Positions 52,849-61,367 of a stretch of DNA of 64,000 nucleotides are shown here, piece by piece. This DNA comes from Microbacterium sp. ProA8 (GTDB taxonomy: Bacteria > Actinomycetota > Actinomycetes > Actinomycetales > Microbacteriaceae): positions 1,550,001 through 1,614,000 of the forward strand of contig NZ_CP157000.1 in NCBI RefSeq assembly GCF_039905635.1. Reading direction: 5' to 3'. The position numbers and the translations under genes were made by a program. Under the pieces are notes generated by a model. The model saw only the letters and a program-made list of their open reading frames with translations, had not been told where the DNA came from and ran no database searches. Position 1 is the first letter of the stretch. Every line of letters starts with the position of its first letter.

Positions 52849-53799
52849 ATGGCCGACACATCCGCCCGGATGCTTGCCCTGCTTGCCCTGCTCCAGAGCC
52901 GCCCGCGGTGGCCGGGGCCCGAGCTCGCCGCCCGCCTGGACGTGTCGGCGCGGACCGTCCGCAACGACATCGAGCGGCTGCGCACGCTCGGCTATCCGGT
53001 GGAGGCGGAGCGCGGCCGCGCCGGGTCGTACCGGCTCGCGGCCGGCGGCAAGCTGCCGCCGCTCCTGCTCGACGACGACGAGGCGGTCGCCGTGGCGATC
53101 GGACTTCGGGTGGCGCGCGGCGTGGCGGGCGTCGAGGAGGCCGGCGCCCGCGCCCTGGCGAAGCTGCTGCAGGTGCTGCCCGAGCGGCTGCGGCCGACCG
53201 TCGACGCGGTCGCCGCCACGGTGGACAGCGGTCCCGAGAACATCGGGACGGACGCACCGGATCCGGAGGTCGACCCGCATGTGCTCAGCGCCGTCGCCCA
53301 GGCCGTGCACGCTCGGGAATGGCTGAGATTCGACGATCGCGGTGTCCCGCGAAGGGTCGAGCCGTACCGCCTGCTCAGCTGGCAGCGCCGCTGGTACCTC
53401 GTGGCGCGCGATCCCGACACCGACGAGTGGGAGACGTTCCGCCTCGACTGGATCGAGCCGCGAATGCCCACTCGGCGCCCCTTCGAGCCGGTGCCGGTGC
53501 CGGGCGGCGATTTCACCTCGTTCGCCCTGCGGTCCATCGCGGCGGGCGGCTGGAAGGTGCACGCGCGCCTGCGGATCGCGGCGCCCGCCGACAGGGTGAT
53601 CGCACGGATCAATCCCACGGTCGGCGTCGTGGAGGCGGTGGATCCGGCGACCTCGGTGCTCGTGACGGGTGCCGACAGCCTCGAGACGATCGCCGCGTAC
53701 ATCGGCATGCTCGGCATGGACTTCACCGTCGACTCGCCGGCAGAACTGGTGCCGCATCTTCTGCGCCTTGCCGACCGGTACACACGGGCGGCCGGCTGA
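52849..53799 (+). CDS. WYL-domain transcriptional regulator
   Basis: 316-residue DeoR-type HTH plus WYL regulator. HTH: LALLALLQSRPRWPGPELAARLDVSARTVRNDIERLRTLGYPVEAERGRAGSYRLAAGGKLPPLLLDDDEA (residues 8-80). WYL sensor domain about 145-225 with PYRLLSWQRRWYLVARDPDTDEWETFRLDWI; a C-terminal WCX-like extension follows. WYL domains sense small molecules or nucleic acids. Divergent placement suggests control of the epoxide hydrolase and of itself. Confidence 0.92.
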   Translation: MADTSARMLALLALLQSRPRWPGPELAARLDVSARTVRNDIERLRTLGYPVEAERGRAGSYRLAAGGKLPPLLLDDDEAVAVAIGLRVARGVAGVEEAGARALAKLLQVLPERLRPTVDAVAATVDSGPENIGTDAPDPEVDPHVLSAVAQAVHAREWLRFDDRGVPRRVEPYRLLSWQRRWYLVARDPDTDEWETFRLDWIEPRMPTRRPFEPVPVPGGDFTSFALRSIAAGGWKVHARLRIAAPADRVIARINPTVGVVEAVDPATSVLVTGADSLETIAAYIGMLGMDFTVDSPAELVPHLLRLADRYTRAAG

Positions 53800-53821
53800 G
53801 CGTCGGGGCGTCGTCACGGAA

Positions 53822-53871
53822 TGGACAATGCGCCACAGTGTCCGGTAGCGTCCAAGGTAAGGCTCACCTTA
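53822..53871 (+). promoter_or_regulatory. efeUOB promoter with DtxR/IdeR-type iron box
   Basis: -35 TGGACA (53822-53827), 18-bp spacer, -10 TAGCGT (53846-53851). Immediately downstream, 53853-53871 reads CAAGGTAAGGCTCACCTTA, matching the IdeR/DtxR consensus at 14 of 19 positions including the core AGGT...ACCT. Binding of iron-loaded repressor there would block initiation, so the operon should be induced by iron limitation. Confidence 0.75.
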
Positions 53872-53956
53872 CGTTGAACCGCCGCGTGCACGAGACCGCA
53901 GGACTGCCGAGGCGCAACGGGGCGCCGCTTCCGCCGCATCCATCTTGGGAAACCCG

Positions 53957-54943
53957 TTGCTCGCCACCTTCCTCATCGGCCTGCGTGAAGGCCTCGAGGC
54001 CGCGCTCGTCGTCGGCATCCTCGTCGCCTACCTCTCGAAGCTGGGCCGTCGCGACGTGCTGCCGCGCCTGTGGGCGGGCGTCGGGCTCGCCATCGCGCTG
54101 GCCCTCATCATCGGCGCCGTCCTCACCTTCGGCGCCTACTCACTGACGTTCGAGGCGCAGGAGCTGCTCGGCGGCACGCTGTCCCTGCTCGCCGTGGCCA
54201 TGGTCACCTGGATGATCTTCTGGATGCAGCGGACCGCCCGGACGCTGAAGCGCACGCTCGAGGGAGGTGTCGACCGCGCGCTCGCCACCGGCGGGTTATG
54301 GGGCCTGGTCGCCATCGGCTTCGTTTCCGTCGCGCGCGAAGGCGTTGAAACGACCCTGCTGCTCTGGTCGATGGTGCAGTCCTTCGGCGATGCGCCCGCG
54401 GCGCTCGCGGGCGCGCTGCTGGGCCTCGCGGCTGCGGTGATCCTCGGCTGGGCGCTCGCCCGCGGCATGCTGCGACTGGACCTGCGCGTCTTCTTCGGCT
54501 GGACCGGCGCCTTCCTCGTGATCGTCGCCGCCGGCGTGCTGGCGTATGCCATCCACGACCTGCAGGAGGCGGGCGCCCTTCCCGGGCCGTTCACCACGGC
54601 GGCGCCGATCGACCCGGCCACCGGCGATGTCGCGGTCGGGTGGGCGGCATTCCCGTTCGGCTGGGCCTTCGACGTCACCGCCGCCATCCCGCCCGGGGGT
54701 CCGCTCGCCGCGATCCTGCAGGCCACCGTCGGATTCATGCCGCGCATGTCCTGGCTGCAGGTCGTCGCCTGGGTGCTCTACGTGGGCATCGTCGGCGGCA
54801 TCTGGCTGCGCGGCCAGCTGCGCTCGCGCCCGGCCGCCCGACCGGCGCCCGTCGAGGCCGCATCCGCCCACCCGGCGGCCGCGTCGCCGGTCACTGTTCC
54901 TCCGGGCTCGCCCACCATCCCATCCCCACAAGGAGAAGCATGA
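53957..54943 (+). CDS. efeU: FTR1-family iron permease EfeU
   Basis: 328-residue high-affinity iron permease of the FTR1/EfeU family with about seven helices. The signature REGLEAALVVGI stands near the N-terminus (first E-x-x-E iron site), and the second VAREGVETTLLLW near residue 125. A Pro/Ala-rich cytoplasmic tail follows. I prefer TTG 53957 (family start LATFLIGLREG, GGGA 6 nt upstream) over TTG 53945, which adds four residues. An iron box precedes the gene; its stop overlaps efeO by ATGA. Confidence 0.93.
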   Translation: MLATFLIGLREGLEAALVVGILVAYLSKLGRRDVLPRLWAGVGLAIALALIIGAVLTFGAYSLTFEAQELLGGTLSLLAVAMVTWMIFWMQRTARTLKRTLEGGVDRALATGGLWGLVAIGFVSVAREGVETTLLLWSMVQSFGDAPAALAGALLGLAAAVILGWALARGMLRLDLRVFFGWTGAFLVIVAAGVLAYAIHDLQEAGALPGPFTTAAPIDPATGDVAVGWAAFPFGWAFDVTAAIPPGGPLAAILQATVGFMPRMSWLQVVAWVLYVGIVGGIWLRGQLRSRPAARPAPVEAASAHPAAASPVTVPPGSPTIPSPQGEA

Positions 54944-56169
54944 CCCCCCGTCGTCTCATTCCGGCATTCGCCTTCGCCGGCCTCGGCGCCCTCGTTCTGT
55001 CCGGTTGCGTCGCCAAGAGCGACGTCGCCTCGGCCGACACCCTCGCGGTGTCGTCGACCGCTGCCGGCTGCGAGGTGTCGGGCGACTCCGCGACCAGCGG
55101 GACGCTGACCTTCGACGTTCGCAACGACGGCGACGAGGTGACCGAGTTCTACCTGCTCGCCGATGACGGGCTCCGCATCGTGGGCGAGGTGGAGAACATC
55201 GCGCCGGGCGCGTCACGCACGCTCACGGTCGTCGCGCAGCCGGGCGACTACTACACGCTGTGCAAGCCCGGCATGATCGGCGACGGCGTGGGCCGCGCCG
55301 GATTCGCGGTGTCCGGCGATGCGGTCGAGCTCTCGGGCGAGGATGCCGAGCAGAAGCAGCAGGCGGTGGACCTGTACGCCGCCTTCGTCAAGGACCAGGT
55401 AGGGCAGCTCGCGCCCGCGGTCTCCGAGTTCGTCGCCGCGTACGAGTCCGGCGACGACGAGACCGCGCGCTCCGCGTTCCCCGTCGTCCGTGCCTACTAC
55501 GAGCGCATCGAGCCGGTCGCCGAGGCGCTCGGCGACCTCGACCCGCGCATCGACTACCGCGAGGTCGACGCGGTTGCCGAGGGGCTGGACTGGACCGGTT
55601 TCCACCGCATCGAGAAGGACCTGTGGGTGCCTGCCGCGGACGCGCTGAATGCGGACGGCGAGACGCCCGCGTGGCAGGAATGGGCGCCCTCCACCGAGAC
55701 GGAGCGTGCGGCGTTCGGCGACCAGCTGATCGCCGACGTCCAGGAGCTGTACGACTACGTGCACTCCGCCGACTTCCAGGACTCGCTGGACGCGCAGGGC
55801 ATCGCGGGCATCTCCAACGGTGCGATCGCGCTCCTCGACGAAGTCGCCACCGGCAAGATCCAGGGCGAGGAGGACTGGTGGTCGGGCACTGACCTCTCGG
55901 ACTTCGCCGCGAACGTCGAAGGCTCGAAGATGGCGTTCTCGCTGGTGCGCGACTTCGCCGCGGCGCAGGGCGACGAGGGCGCCGCGCTCGCCGAGGAGAT
56001 CGACGGCGGGTATGCCGACCTCGAGGAGGCTCTGGCGCAGTACGGCTCGCTCGAGAGCGGCTTCGTGGTGTACACCGCGCTCACTGACGACGACAAGCGC
56101 GAGCTGACAGACCTGATCAACGCGCTCGCCGAGCCCCTCGCGCAGCTCACGAACACGGTGCTGGCGTAA
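54940..56169 (+). CDS. efeO: EfeO iron-uptake lipoprotein (cupredoxin + M75 imelysin)
   Basis: 409-residue periplasmic-side component of the EfeUOB ferrous/haem iron uptake system. A lipoprotein signal ends at LVLSGC (Cys about residue 23). The N-terminal cupredoxin-like domain (about 30-130) includes TFDVRNDGDEVTEFYLL and GDYYTLCKPGMIG; the C-terminal M75/imelysin domain contains the metal-binding H-x-x-E in HRIEKDLW (residues 222-225). AAGGAGAA precedes the ATG, which overlaps the efeU stop. Confidence 0.95.
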   Translation: MTPRRLIPAFAFAGLGALVLSGCVAKSDVASADTLAVSSTAAGCEVSGDSATSGTLTFDVRNDGDEVTEFYLLADDGLRIVGEVENIAPGASRTLTVVAQPGDYYTLCKPGMIGDGVGRAGFAVSGDAVELSGEDAEQKQQAVDLYAAFVKDQVGQLAPAVSEFVAAYESGDDETARSAFPVVRAYYERIEPVAEALGDLDPRIDYREVDAVAEGLDWTGFHRIEKDLWVPAADALNADGETPAWQEWAPSTETERAAFGDQLIADVQELYDYVHSADFQDSLDAQGIAGISNGAIALLDEVATGKIQGEEDWWSGTDLSDFAANVEGSKMAFSLVRDFAAAQGDEGAALAEEIDGGYADLEEALAQYGSLESGFVVYTALTDDDKRELTDLINALAEPLAQLTNTVLA

Positions 56170-56170
56170 C

Positions 56171-57493
56171 GTGACCGACCCCTCGTCGACCGCGCCCGCC
56201 GGTGCTCCCGCCCCCGCGGAGGCGCCAGCGGGTGCGGGACTGTCGCGTCGCGGCGTTCTTGGGCTCGCACTCGGCGCGGGCGCCGCAGGCCTCGCGCTCG
56301 GCGCGGGAGCCGGCGCGACCGCGGGGGTCGCCGTCGGGCGGGCGCGGGAACAGGATGCCGCAGCATCCGTCTACGACTTCTACGGCCCCCATCAGGCCGG
56401 CGTGACCACCCCCGTGCAGGACCACCTGCACTTCGCGTCGTTCGACATGACGGCCCGCACGGACCGCGACGACCTGGTGACGCTCCTCGAGGACTGGTCG
56501 TACGCATCGGCTCGCATGACGCAGGGGCTCGACGTCAGCGCGACCGGGGCCGTGGGCGGCCCGCCGGAAGCTCCGCCGGACGACACGGGCGAGGCGCTGG
56601 GCCTCGCCGCGAGCGGCCTCACGATCACCTTCGGCTTCGGCCCGTCGCTGTTCGAGAACGACGAAGGCGATCGCTACGGCATCGCGGCGCAGCGGCCGGC
56701 GCAGCTCGAGAAGCTGCCGGCGTTCCTCGGCGACGACCTCGACCCGGCGCTCTCGGGTGGCGACCTGTGCATCCAGGCGTGCGCCGACGACCCGCAGGTC
56801 GCGGTGCACGCGATCCGCAATCTCAGCCGCATCGCCTTCGGCCGTGCGCGGCTGCGGTGGTCGCAGCTGGGGTTCGGTCGCACCTCCCGCACGACGGCGG
56901 CGCAGGCGACGCCGCGGAACTTGTTCGGGTTCAAGGACGGCACTGCGAACGTCCTGGCCACCGACGATGTTTCGCTCGCCGACCACGTGTGGGTGGGCGC
57001 GCCGGACCAGCCGGCATGGATGGTGGGCGGGTCCTATCTCGTCGCGCGCAAGATCGCGATGCTGATCGAGACGTGGGACCGCGTGCGGCTGTCGGAGCAG
57101 GAATCGATCGTCGGCCGCACGAAGGGTGCGGGGGCGCCGCTCTCTGGCGGCGACGAATTCACGGAGCCCGACTTCGAGGCGACCGGCACGGACGGCACGC
57201 CGGTGCTCGCGGCGACGAGCCACGTGCGGCTCGCCCACCCGGACTCGAACGACGGGACGCGGATCCTGCGCCGCGGGTACAACTTCGTCGACGGCAACAA
57301 CGAACTGGGCCGTCTCGATGCGGGCCTCTTCTTCCTGTCCTACCAGCGCTCGCCGGAGCAGTTCGTGCGGCTGCAGCGGTCGCTGTCCACAGACACGTTG
57401 AACGAGTACATCCGTCACGTCGGCTCAGGTCTGTGGGCGGTGCCCGCGGGTGCGCAGCCCGGCTCGTTCGTCGGCGCCGGCCTCTTCTCCTGA
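56171..57493 (+). CDS. efeB: EfeB, Tat-exported Dyp-type haem peroxidase
   Basis: 440-residue dye-decolorizing peroxidase subunit of EfeUOB. SRRGVLGLALGAGAAG (about residues 25-40) is a twin-arginine signal. The Dyp motif G-x-x-D-G is GFKDG (about 253-257), the haem-ligand His is probably in SHVRLAHP, and RRGYNFVDG and LFFLSYQRSPEQFVRLQRSL complete the fold. It begins one base after the efeO stop without its own ribosome binding site, implying coupling. Likely oxidises ferrous iron or acts on haem outside the membrane. Confidence 0.95.
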   Translation: MTDPSSTAPAGAPAPAEAPAGAGLSRRGVLGLALGAGAAGLALGAGAGATAGVAVGRAREQDAAASVYDFYGPHQAGVTTPVQDHLHFASFDMTARTDRDDLVTLLEDWSYASARMTQGLDVSATGAVGGPPEAPPDDTGEALGLAASGLTITFGFGPSLFENDEGDRYGIAAQRPAQLEKLPAFLGDDLDPALSGGDLCIQACADDPQVAVHAIRNLSRIAFGRARLRWSQLGFGRTSRTTAAQATPRNLFGFKDGTANVLATDDVSLADHVWVGAPDQPAWMVGGSYLVARKIAMLIETWDRVRLSEQESIVGRTKGAGAPLSGGDEFTEPDFEATGTDGTPVLAATSHVRLAHPDSNDGTRILRRGYNFVDGNNELGRLDAGLFFLSYQRSPEQFVRLQRSLSTDTLNEYIRHVGSGLWAVPAGAQPGSFVGAGLFS

Positions 57494-57499
57494 ACCCCG

Positions 57500-57602
57500 C
57501 CGCTGGATCCGGCACAGAATCGGAGGTCCTGTGCGACACGCCGCCAAGGGCGGTCTGCCGCACGGCGTGTCACCGAAACCTCCGACGCTGTGACCCCAGC
57601 GG
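57500..57602. repeat. long imperfect palindrome, family 3, between efeB and the acyltransferase
   Basis: 103-bp element with matching blocks in mirror order: CCGCTGG/CCAGCGG, CACAG/CTGTG, TCGGAGGT/ACCTCCGA, GACACGCCG/CGGCGTGTC and an inner CCGCC/GGCGG. The blocks are separated by short unpaired stretches. It lies between converging genes and could end both transcripts. Confidence 0.75.
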
Positions 57603-57658
57603 TGAGCCGCCCGCACGTGCGTCCGGGGGCCCCCATGCCGGGCGTCGGAAACGAAGGC

Positions 57659-58834
57659 TCAGCCGTTCTGGCGAGGGTCTGGCCGTGGCATCCGCGGTTC
57701 CTCCCGCGGCCGGCGCGAGCCTGTGGGGTCGCTGCGCCGGCCCTCTCGTCGCGCGAGCGTGGGATCGGCGAACAGCCACGCGGGGCGCGGCTCGACGAGC
57801 GGGCGGAACAACCGCCGCACGGGTCTGGTGGCAAGTCCCAGGGCGATGAGCACCGACCCCACGATCACGAGCGGCAGCCACAGCCACGTCGGCTCGGCGT
57901 TGCGCAGCAGGCCGCTCTCGCGGAACGGATAGAGCACGAACGAATGCAGCAGATAGACGTACATCGTGTACTGACCGAAGTGCGTCCACCAGTGGGTGCC
58001 GCGCGGCAGGAGCGCGAAGAACGCCGTCGACAGCAGCACCGCGACGATCATGAGCGCCAGCCTCACGCCGCCGGCCCACCACTGCGTGCCCCCGATGGAG
58101 GCGTAGTTCTCGTCGTAGAACAACCATTCGCGCAGGTTCATCGCGCGCCACTCGTCGACGAAGAACCAGGCGGCCCACGCGGCGACTGCGAACAGGCCCA
58201 GGCCGCCTGCGAACACCCACCACGGGCGCCGGTCCAGGAGGCGCAGACGCGCGACGATGTCGTGCTCGCGCAGCCACCAGCCGAGCGTGAAGAACGGGAG
58301 CAGGCCGAGCGTCCGCGACAGCGAGAACGTCGAGTCGATGTTGGGCAGATACCCGGCGCCGATCGAGATCACGACCGTCCACACGAGCGGCCAGCGCAGC
58401 AGCGCGAGGTAGGGGAGTACGACGCGGAAGATGCCGAGCGCCAGCAGGAACCACAGCGTCCACGACGGCTGCGTGAGGTTGGGGTTCGCCTGCCCCTCGA
58501 CGAGCCACTTCGTGAGCGTCCACAGCCCCTCGAAGACCACGTACGGCACGAGGATGTCGGTGATGACGCGAGCCATCTGCCTTCTGGTCGGCGCGTCGGA
58601 CTTCGAGAAGTACCCCGAGATCACCGCGAACGCCGGCATGTGGAAGGCGTAGACGAGGAGGTAGAGGCTGAGCGCGATATCGGAGTCGTAGATCAGCCGC
58701 TGCACGGCGTGGCCGAGCACCACGAGGACGATGCACGCGAACCGCGCGTTGTCCCAGAACGGCGTGCGCCGTCGCGGGCGGGCGACCTGCCCCGCCGGGG
58801 TGGTCGCCGTGGGGGGAGCGCTGCTGCCGGTCAT
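57659..58834 (-). CDS. acyltransferase 3 family membrane protein
   Basis: 391-residue membrane protein with about ten helices of the OpgC/acyltransferase-3 kind. FWDNARFACIVLVVLGHAVQRLI at the N-terminus holds the conserved Arg/His of the family's first helix; YAFHMPAFAVISGYFSK is the second typical motif. It would acylate or succinylate an exported glycan or lipid. ATG 58834 has GAGAGG 5 nt upstream. The C-terminal ~35 residues are charged and probably cytoplasmic. Confidence 0.87.
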   Translation of the reverse strand: MTGSSAPPTATTPAGQVARPRRRTPFWDNARFACIVLVVLGHAVQRLIYDSDIALSLYLLVYAFHMPAFAVISGYFSKSDAPTRRQMARVITDILVPYVVFEGLWTLTKWLVEGQANPNLTQPSWTLWFLLALGIFRVVLPYLALLRWPLVWTVVISIGAGYLPNIDSTFSLSRTLGLLPFFTLGWWLREHDIVARLRLLDRRPWWVFAGGLGLFAVAAWAAWFFVDEWRAMNLREWLFYDENYASIGGTQWWAGGVRLALMIVAVLLSTAFFALLPRGTHWWTHFGQYTMYVYLLHSFVLYPFRESGLLRNAEPTWLWLPLVIVGSVLIALGLATRPVRRLFRPLVEPRPAWLFADPTLARREGRRSDPTGSRRPREEPRMPRPDPRQNG

Positions 58835-58963
58835 CGTCACCTCTCGCCGGGGCGCTGACCAGACTAGCCGGGCCGACCCGGCTGCACCCTCGCTTGACAC
58901 TGAGTGCCGCACTGGCTGAGTCTGAGTGCGAGCGTGCGACGGTGCCCGCCAAGAGGGGATGAC

Positions 58964-60460
58964 ATGACGGATGCCGCGACCGAAGCCCCGTCCGCCACGC
59001 CCGCGTCGGCAGCGCCCGTGGTCACGGTGAGCGGGGGCACCCTCCGCGGCACCCGCGAGGGCGGGATCGACCGCTTCCTCGGCATCCCGTACGCGGCTCC
59101 GCCGGTCGGCGATCTGCGCTTCGCTCCTCCGGTGCCTCCACCCGCATGGGACGACGAGCGGGATGCCTCCTCCTTCGGTCCCACGGCGCCGCAGCGCCCG
59201 TACGCACCGGCGATCGCGACCTACCTCGCCACCGTCGAGGTGCCGGGGGACGACATCCTGACGGTCAATGTGTGGACGCCCGCCGATCGCCCGCCGGCGG
59301 CGGCGCTTCCGGTGCTGGTGTTCGTGCACGGCGGCGCGCTGACGCGCGGCACAGCGGCGCTGCCCACCTACGACGGCGAGCGGTTCGCCCGCCACGGCAT
59401 CGTGTTCGTGTCGATCCAGTACCGCCTCGGCCAGGAGGGCTTCGCGGTGCTCGACGACGTGCCGCAGAATCTCGGCGTCCTCGACCAGGAGGCGGCGCTG
59501 CGCTGGGTGCGCCGCGAGATCGCGGCGTTCGGCGGAGACGCGGGCCGGGTCACCGTCATGGGGCACTCCGCCGGCGCCAACACGCTGACCGCGCTCCTCG
59601 CGCAGCCGTATGCGAAGGAGCTGTTCGACCGGGCGATCCTCCAGTCCGGGCCACTGGTCGCGCAGCCCCCGAAGAGGGCCGGGCGCATGACGCGCGAGAT
59701 CGCGAAGCGGCTCGACGTCGCGGCGACCCGTGCGGGGTTCGCCGCCGTGCACGCGGACGATCTGGTGGCGCAGCAGACGGCGGTGGCGGCGGGAGGATCG
59801 CCCCTCGGCGGCGGTCCGACGGTGGCCCTCGCGATCGGGGGCGAGGCCGTGCCGCGCAATCCGCTGGACGCGCTGCTGGCGGGGGCGGGTCGCGGCATCC
59901 CGGTCCTCATCGGGTGCACGAGCGAGGAGTACCGGCTGTGGCTCGTGCCCTCGGGTGCGGTCGACAAGGCGACGTGGCTCACCGTGACCGTGGCGCGGCT
60001 CGCGGCCCGGGTTCCCGCGCGCATCGTGCGTGCGCATCGCGCGCGACGGCCGGATGCCTCGCCGGGTGAGGTGCTCGGCGAAGTGATGACCGACATGCTG
60101 CTGCGGGGGCCGATCACGCGGTTCGCCGACAGTCGGGTGTCGGTGGGCGATTCAGCGACCTGGGTCTACGAGTTCCGGTGGCGGAGCCCTGTCGACCGGC
60201 TCGGCGCCGCGCACGTCATGGAGCTCGGGTTCGTGTTCGACCGCCTCGGGCAGGCGGATGCGATCGGCATCGGCGGTCCGGACGGTCCCCAGGTGCTCGC
60301 CGATGCCATGCACCGCGCCTGGGTCTCGTTCGTCGTGGGCGGCGACCCGGGCTGGGAGGCGTGGTCGTCGCGCCGACCGGTGCAGGCGTTCGACGCCGAC
60401 GGCGGCCACATCGACTACGCGCCGCGTCAGGAGGAACTCGACGGCCTTCCCGAGCGGTAG
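58964..60460 (+). CDS. type B carboxylesterase
   Basis: 498-residue carboxylesterase/lipase of the type B (cholinesterase-like) family. GIPYAAPPVGDLRFAPP, PVLVFVHGGALTRGTAA (oxyanion hole), FGGDAGRVTVMGHSAGANTL with the catalytic Ser in GHSAG (about residue 202), and SEEYRLW are visible. No signal peptide. AGAGGGG lies before ATG 58964, and a perfect TTGACA -35 stands at 58894-58899 with a weak -10 (TGAGTC) 17 bp on. Natural ester substrate unknown. Confidence 0.92.
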   Translation: MTDAATEAPSATPASAAPVVTVSGGTLRGTREGGIDRFLGIPYAAPPVGDLRFAPPVPPPAWDDERDASSFGPTAPQRPYAPAIATYLATVEVPGDDILTVNVWTPADRPPAAALPVLVFVHGGALTRGTAALPTYDGERFARHGIVFVSIQYRLGQEGFAVLDDVPQNLGVLDQEAALRWVRREIAAFGGDAGRVTVMGHSAGANTLTALLAQPYAKELFDRAILQSGPLVAQPPKRAGRMTREIAKRLDVAATRAGFAAVHADDLVAQQTAVAAGGSPLGGGPTVALAIGGEAVPRNPLDALLAGAGRGIPVLIGCTSEEYRLWLVPSGAVDKATWLTVTVARLAARVPARIVRAHRARRPDASPGEVLGEVMTDMLLRGPITRFADSRVSVGDSATWVYEFRWRSPVDRLGAAHVMELGFVFDRLGQADAIGIGGPDGPQVLADAMHRAWVSFVVGGDPGWEAWSSRRPVQAFDADGGHIDYAPRQEELDGLPER

Positions 60461-60473
60461 TCTCACAGTCGCG

Positions 60474-61358
60474 ATGACGACGATCGACGACGCGCTCGAG
60501 CGCGACCAGGGCATCCCCGACCTCGACTGGCATCTGTTCCCCGCCGGCACCGAGCGCGATGTGTTCGCCGCCCCCAGTGGCGGTCTCGCGCGGGTGCGCC
60601 TGGGCGACAGCGACGCGCCGCGCGTGGTGCTCGTCCCCGGTGTCGTCGGGTCCAAGGAGGACTTCGTCCTCCTCTTCCCGTTGCTGGCGGCGGCCGGCTA
60701 TCGCGTCGAGTCCTACGACATCGCCGGTCACTACGAGTCCATCGGCGCCGGGCCGCAGCACCTCGATCCGCCGCGCGAATCCTACGACTACCCGCTGTTC
60801 GTCGACGACCTCATCGCGATCCTCGAAGACGGCGGAGGGCCGGCGCACGTGCTCGGCTACAGCTTCGCGGGCCTCGTCACCGAGCTCGCGCTCGTCGCGC
60901 GCCCCGACCTCTTCCGCAGCCTCACCCTGATGGCGGCACCGCCGGCGACCGGCCAGGTGTTCCGCGGGGTCAAGCACATCGGGCCCATCTCCGACATGAC
61001 GCCGCACCGGGCGGCGGGGCTCATCCTCTGGGGCATCCGCTACAACCTCAACCGCACGCCCCCGGGGCGCATCGCGTTCGTGCGCGAGCGGCTGGCGGTG
61101 ACCGGGCGCGACTGCATCGACGACGTCGTCGGGCTCATGATGGCGACCCCCGACTTCGCGGAGGACGTGGCGGCGATCGACATCCCGAAGCTCATCGCCG
61201 TCGGCGAGCACGACCTGTGGCCGCAGGCGCAGCACGACGCCTATGCAGCGCGCATCGGCGCCCGCGTCGCCACCTACGCGACCGGGCATGCGCCCTGCGA
61301 GACCGCGCCGCATCAGCTCGTGCGGGACATGCTGCACCTGTTCGCCGACGCGGCGTAG
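60474..61358 (+). CDS. alpha/beta hydrolase
   Basis: 294-residue alpha/beta hydrolase. VVLVPGVVGSKEDF is the oxyanion-hole strand-loop, HVLGYSFAGLVTELAL the nucleophile elbow with the catalytic Ser, VGEHDLW holds the likely Asp, and ATGHAPCETAPHQL the His. Substrate unknown. It starts 13 bp after the carboxylesterase stop; TAGTCT 10 nt upstream of the ATG could give a very short leader. Likely in the same transcription unit as the flanking hydrolases. Confidence 0.88.
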   Translation: MTTIDDALERDQGIPDLDWHLFPAGTERDVFAAPSGGLARVRLGDSDAPRVVLVPGVVGSKEDFVLLFPLLAAAGYRVESYDIAGHYESIGAGPQHLDPPRESYDYPLFVDDLIAILEDGGGPAHVLGYSFAGLVTELALVARPDLFRSLTLMAAPPATGQVFRGVKHIGPISDMTPHRAAGLILWGIRYNLNRTPPGRIAFVRERLAVTGRDCIDDVVGLMMATPDFAEDVAAIDIPKLIAVGEHDLWPQAQHDAYAARIGARVATYATGHAPCETAPHQLVRDMLHLFADAA

Positions 61359-61367
61359 TGTGACGGG

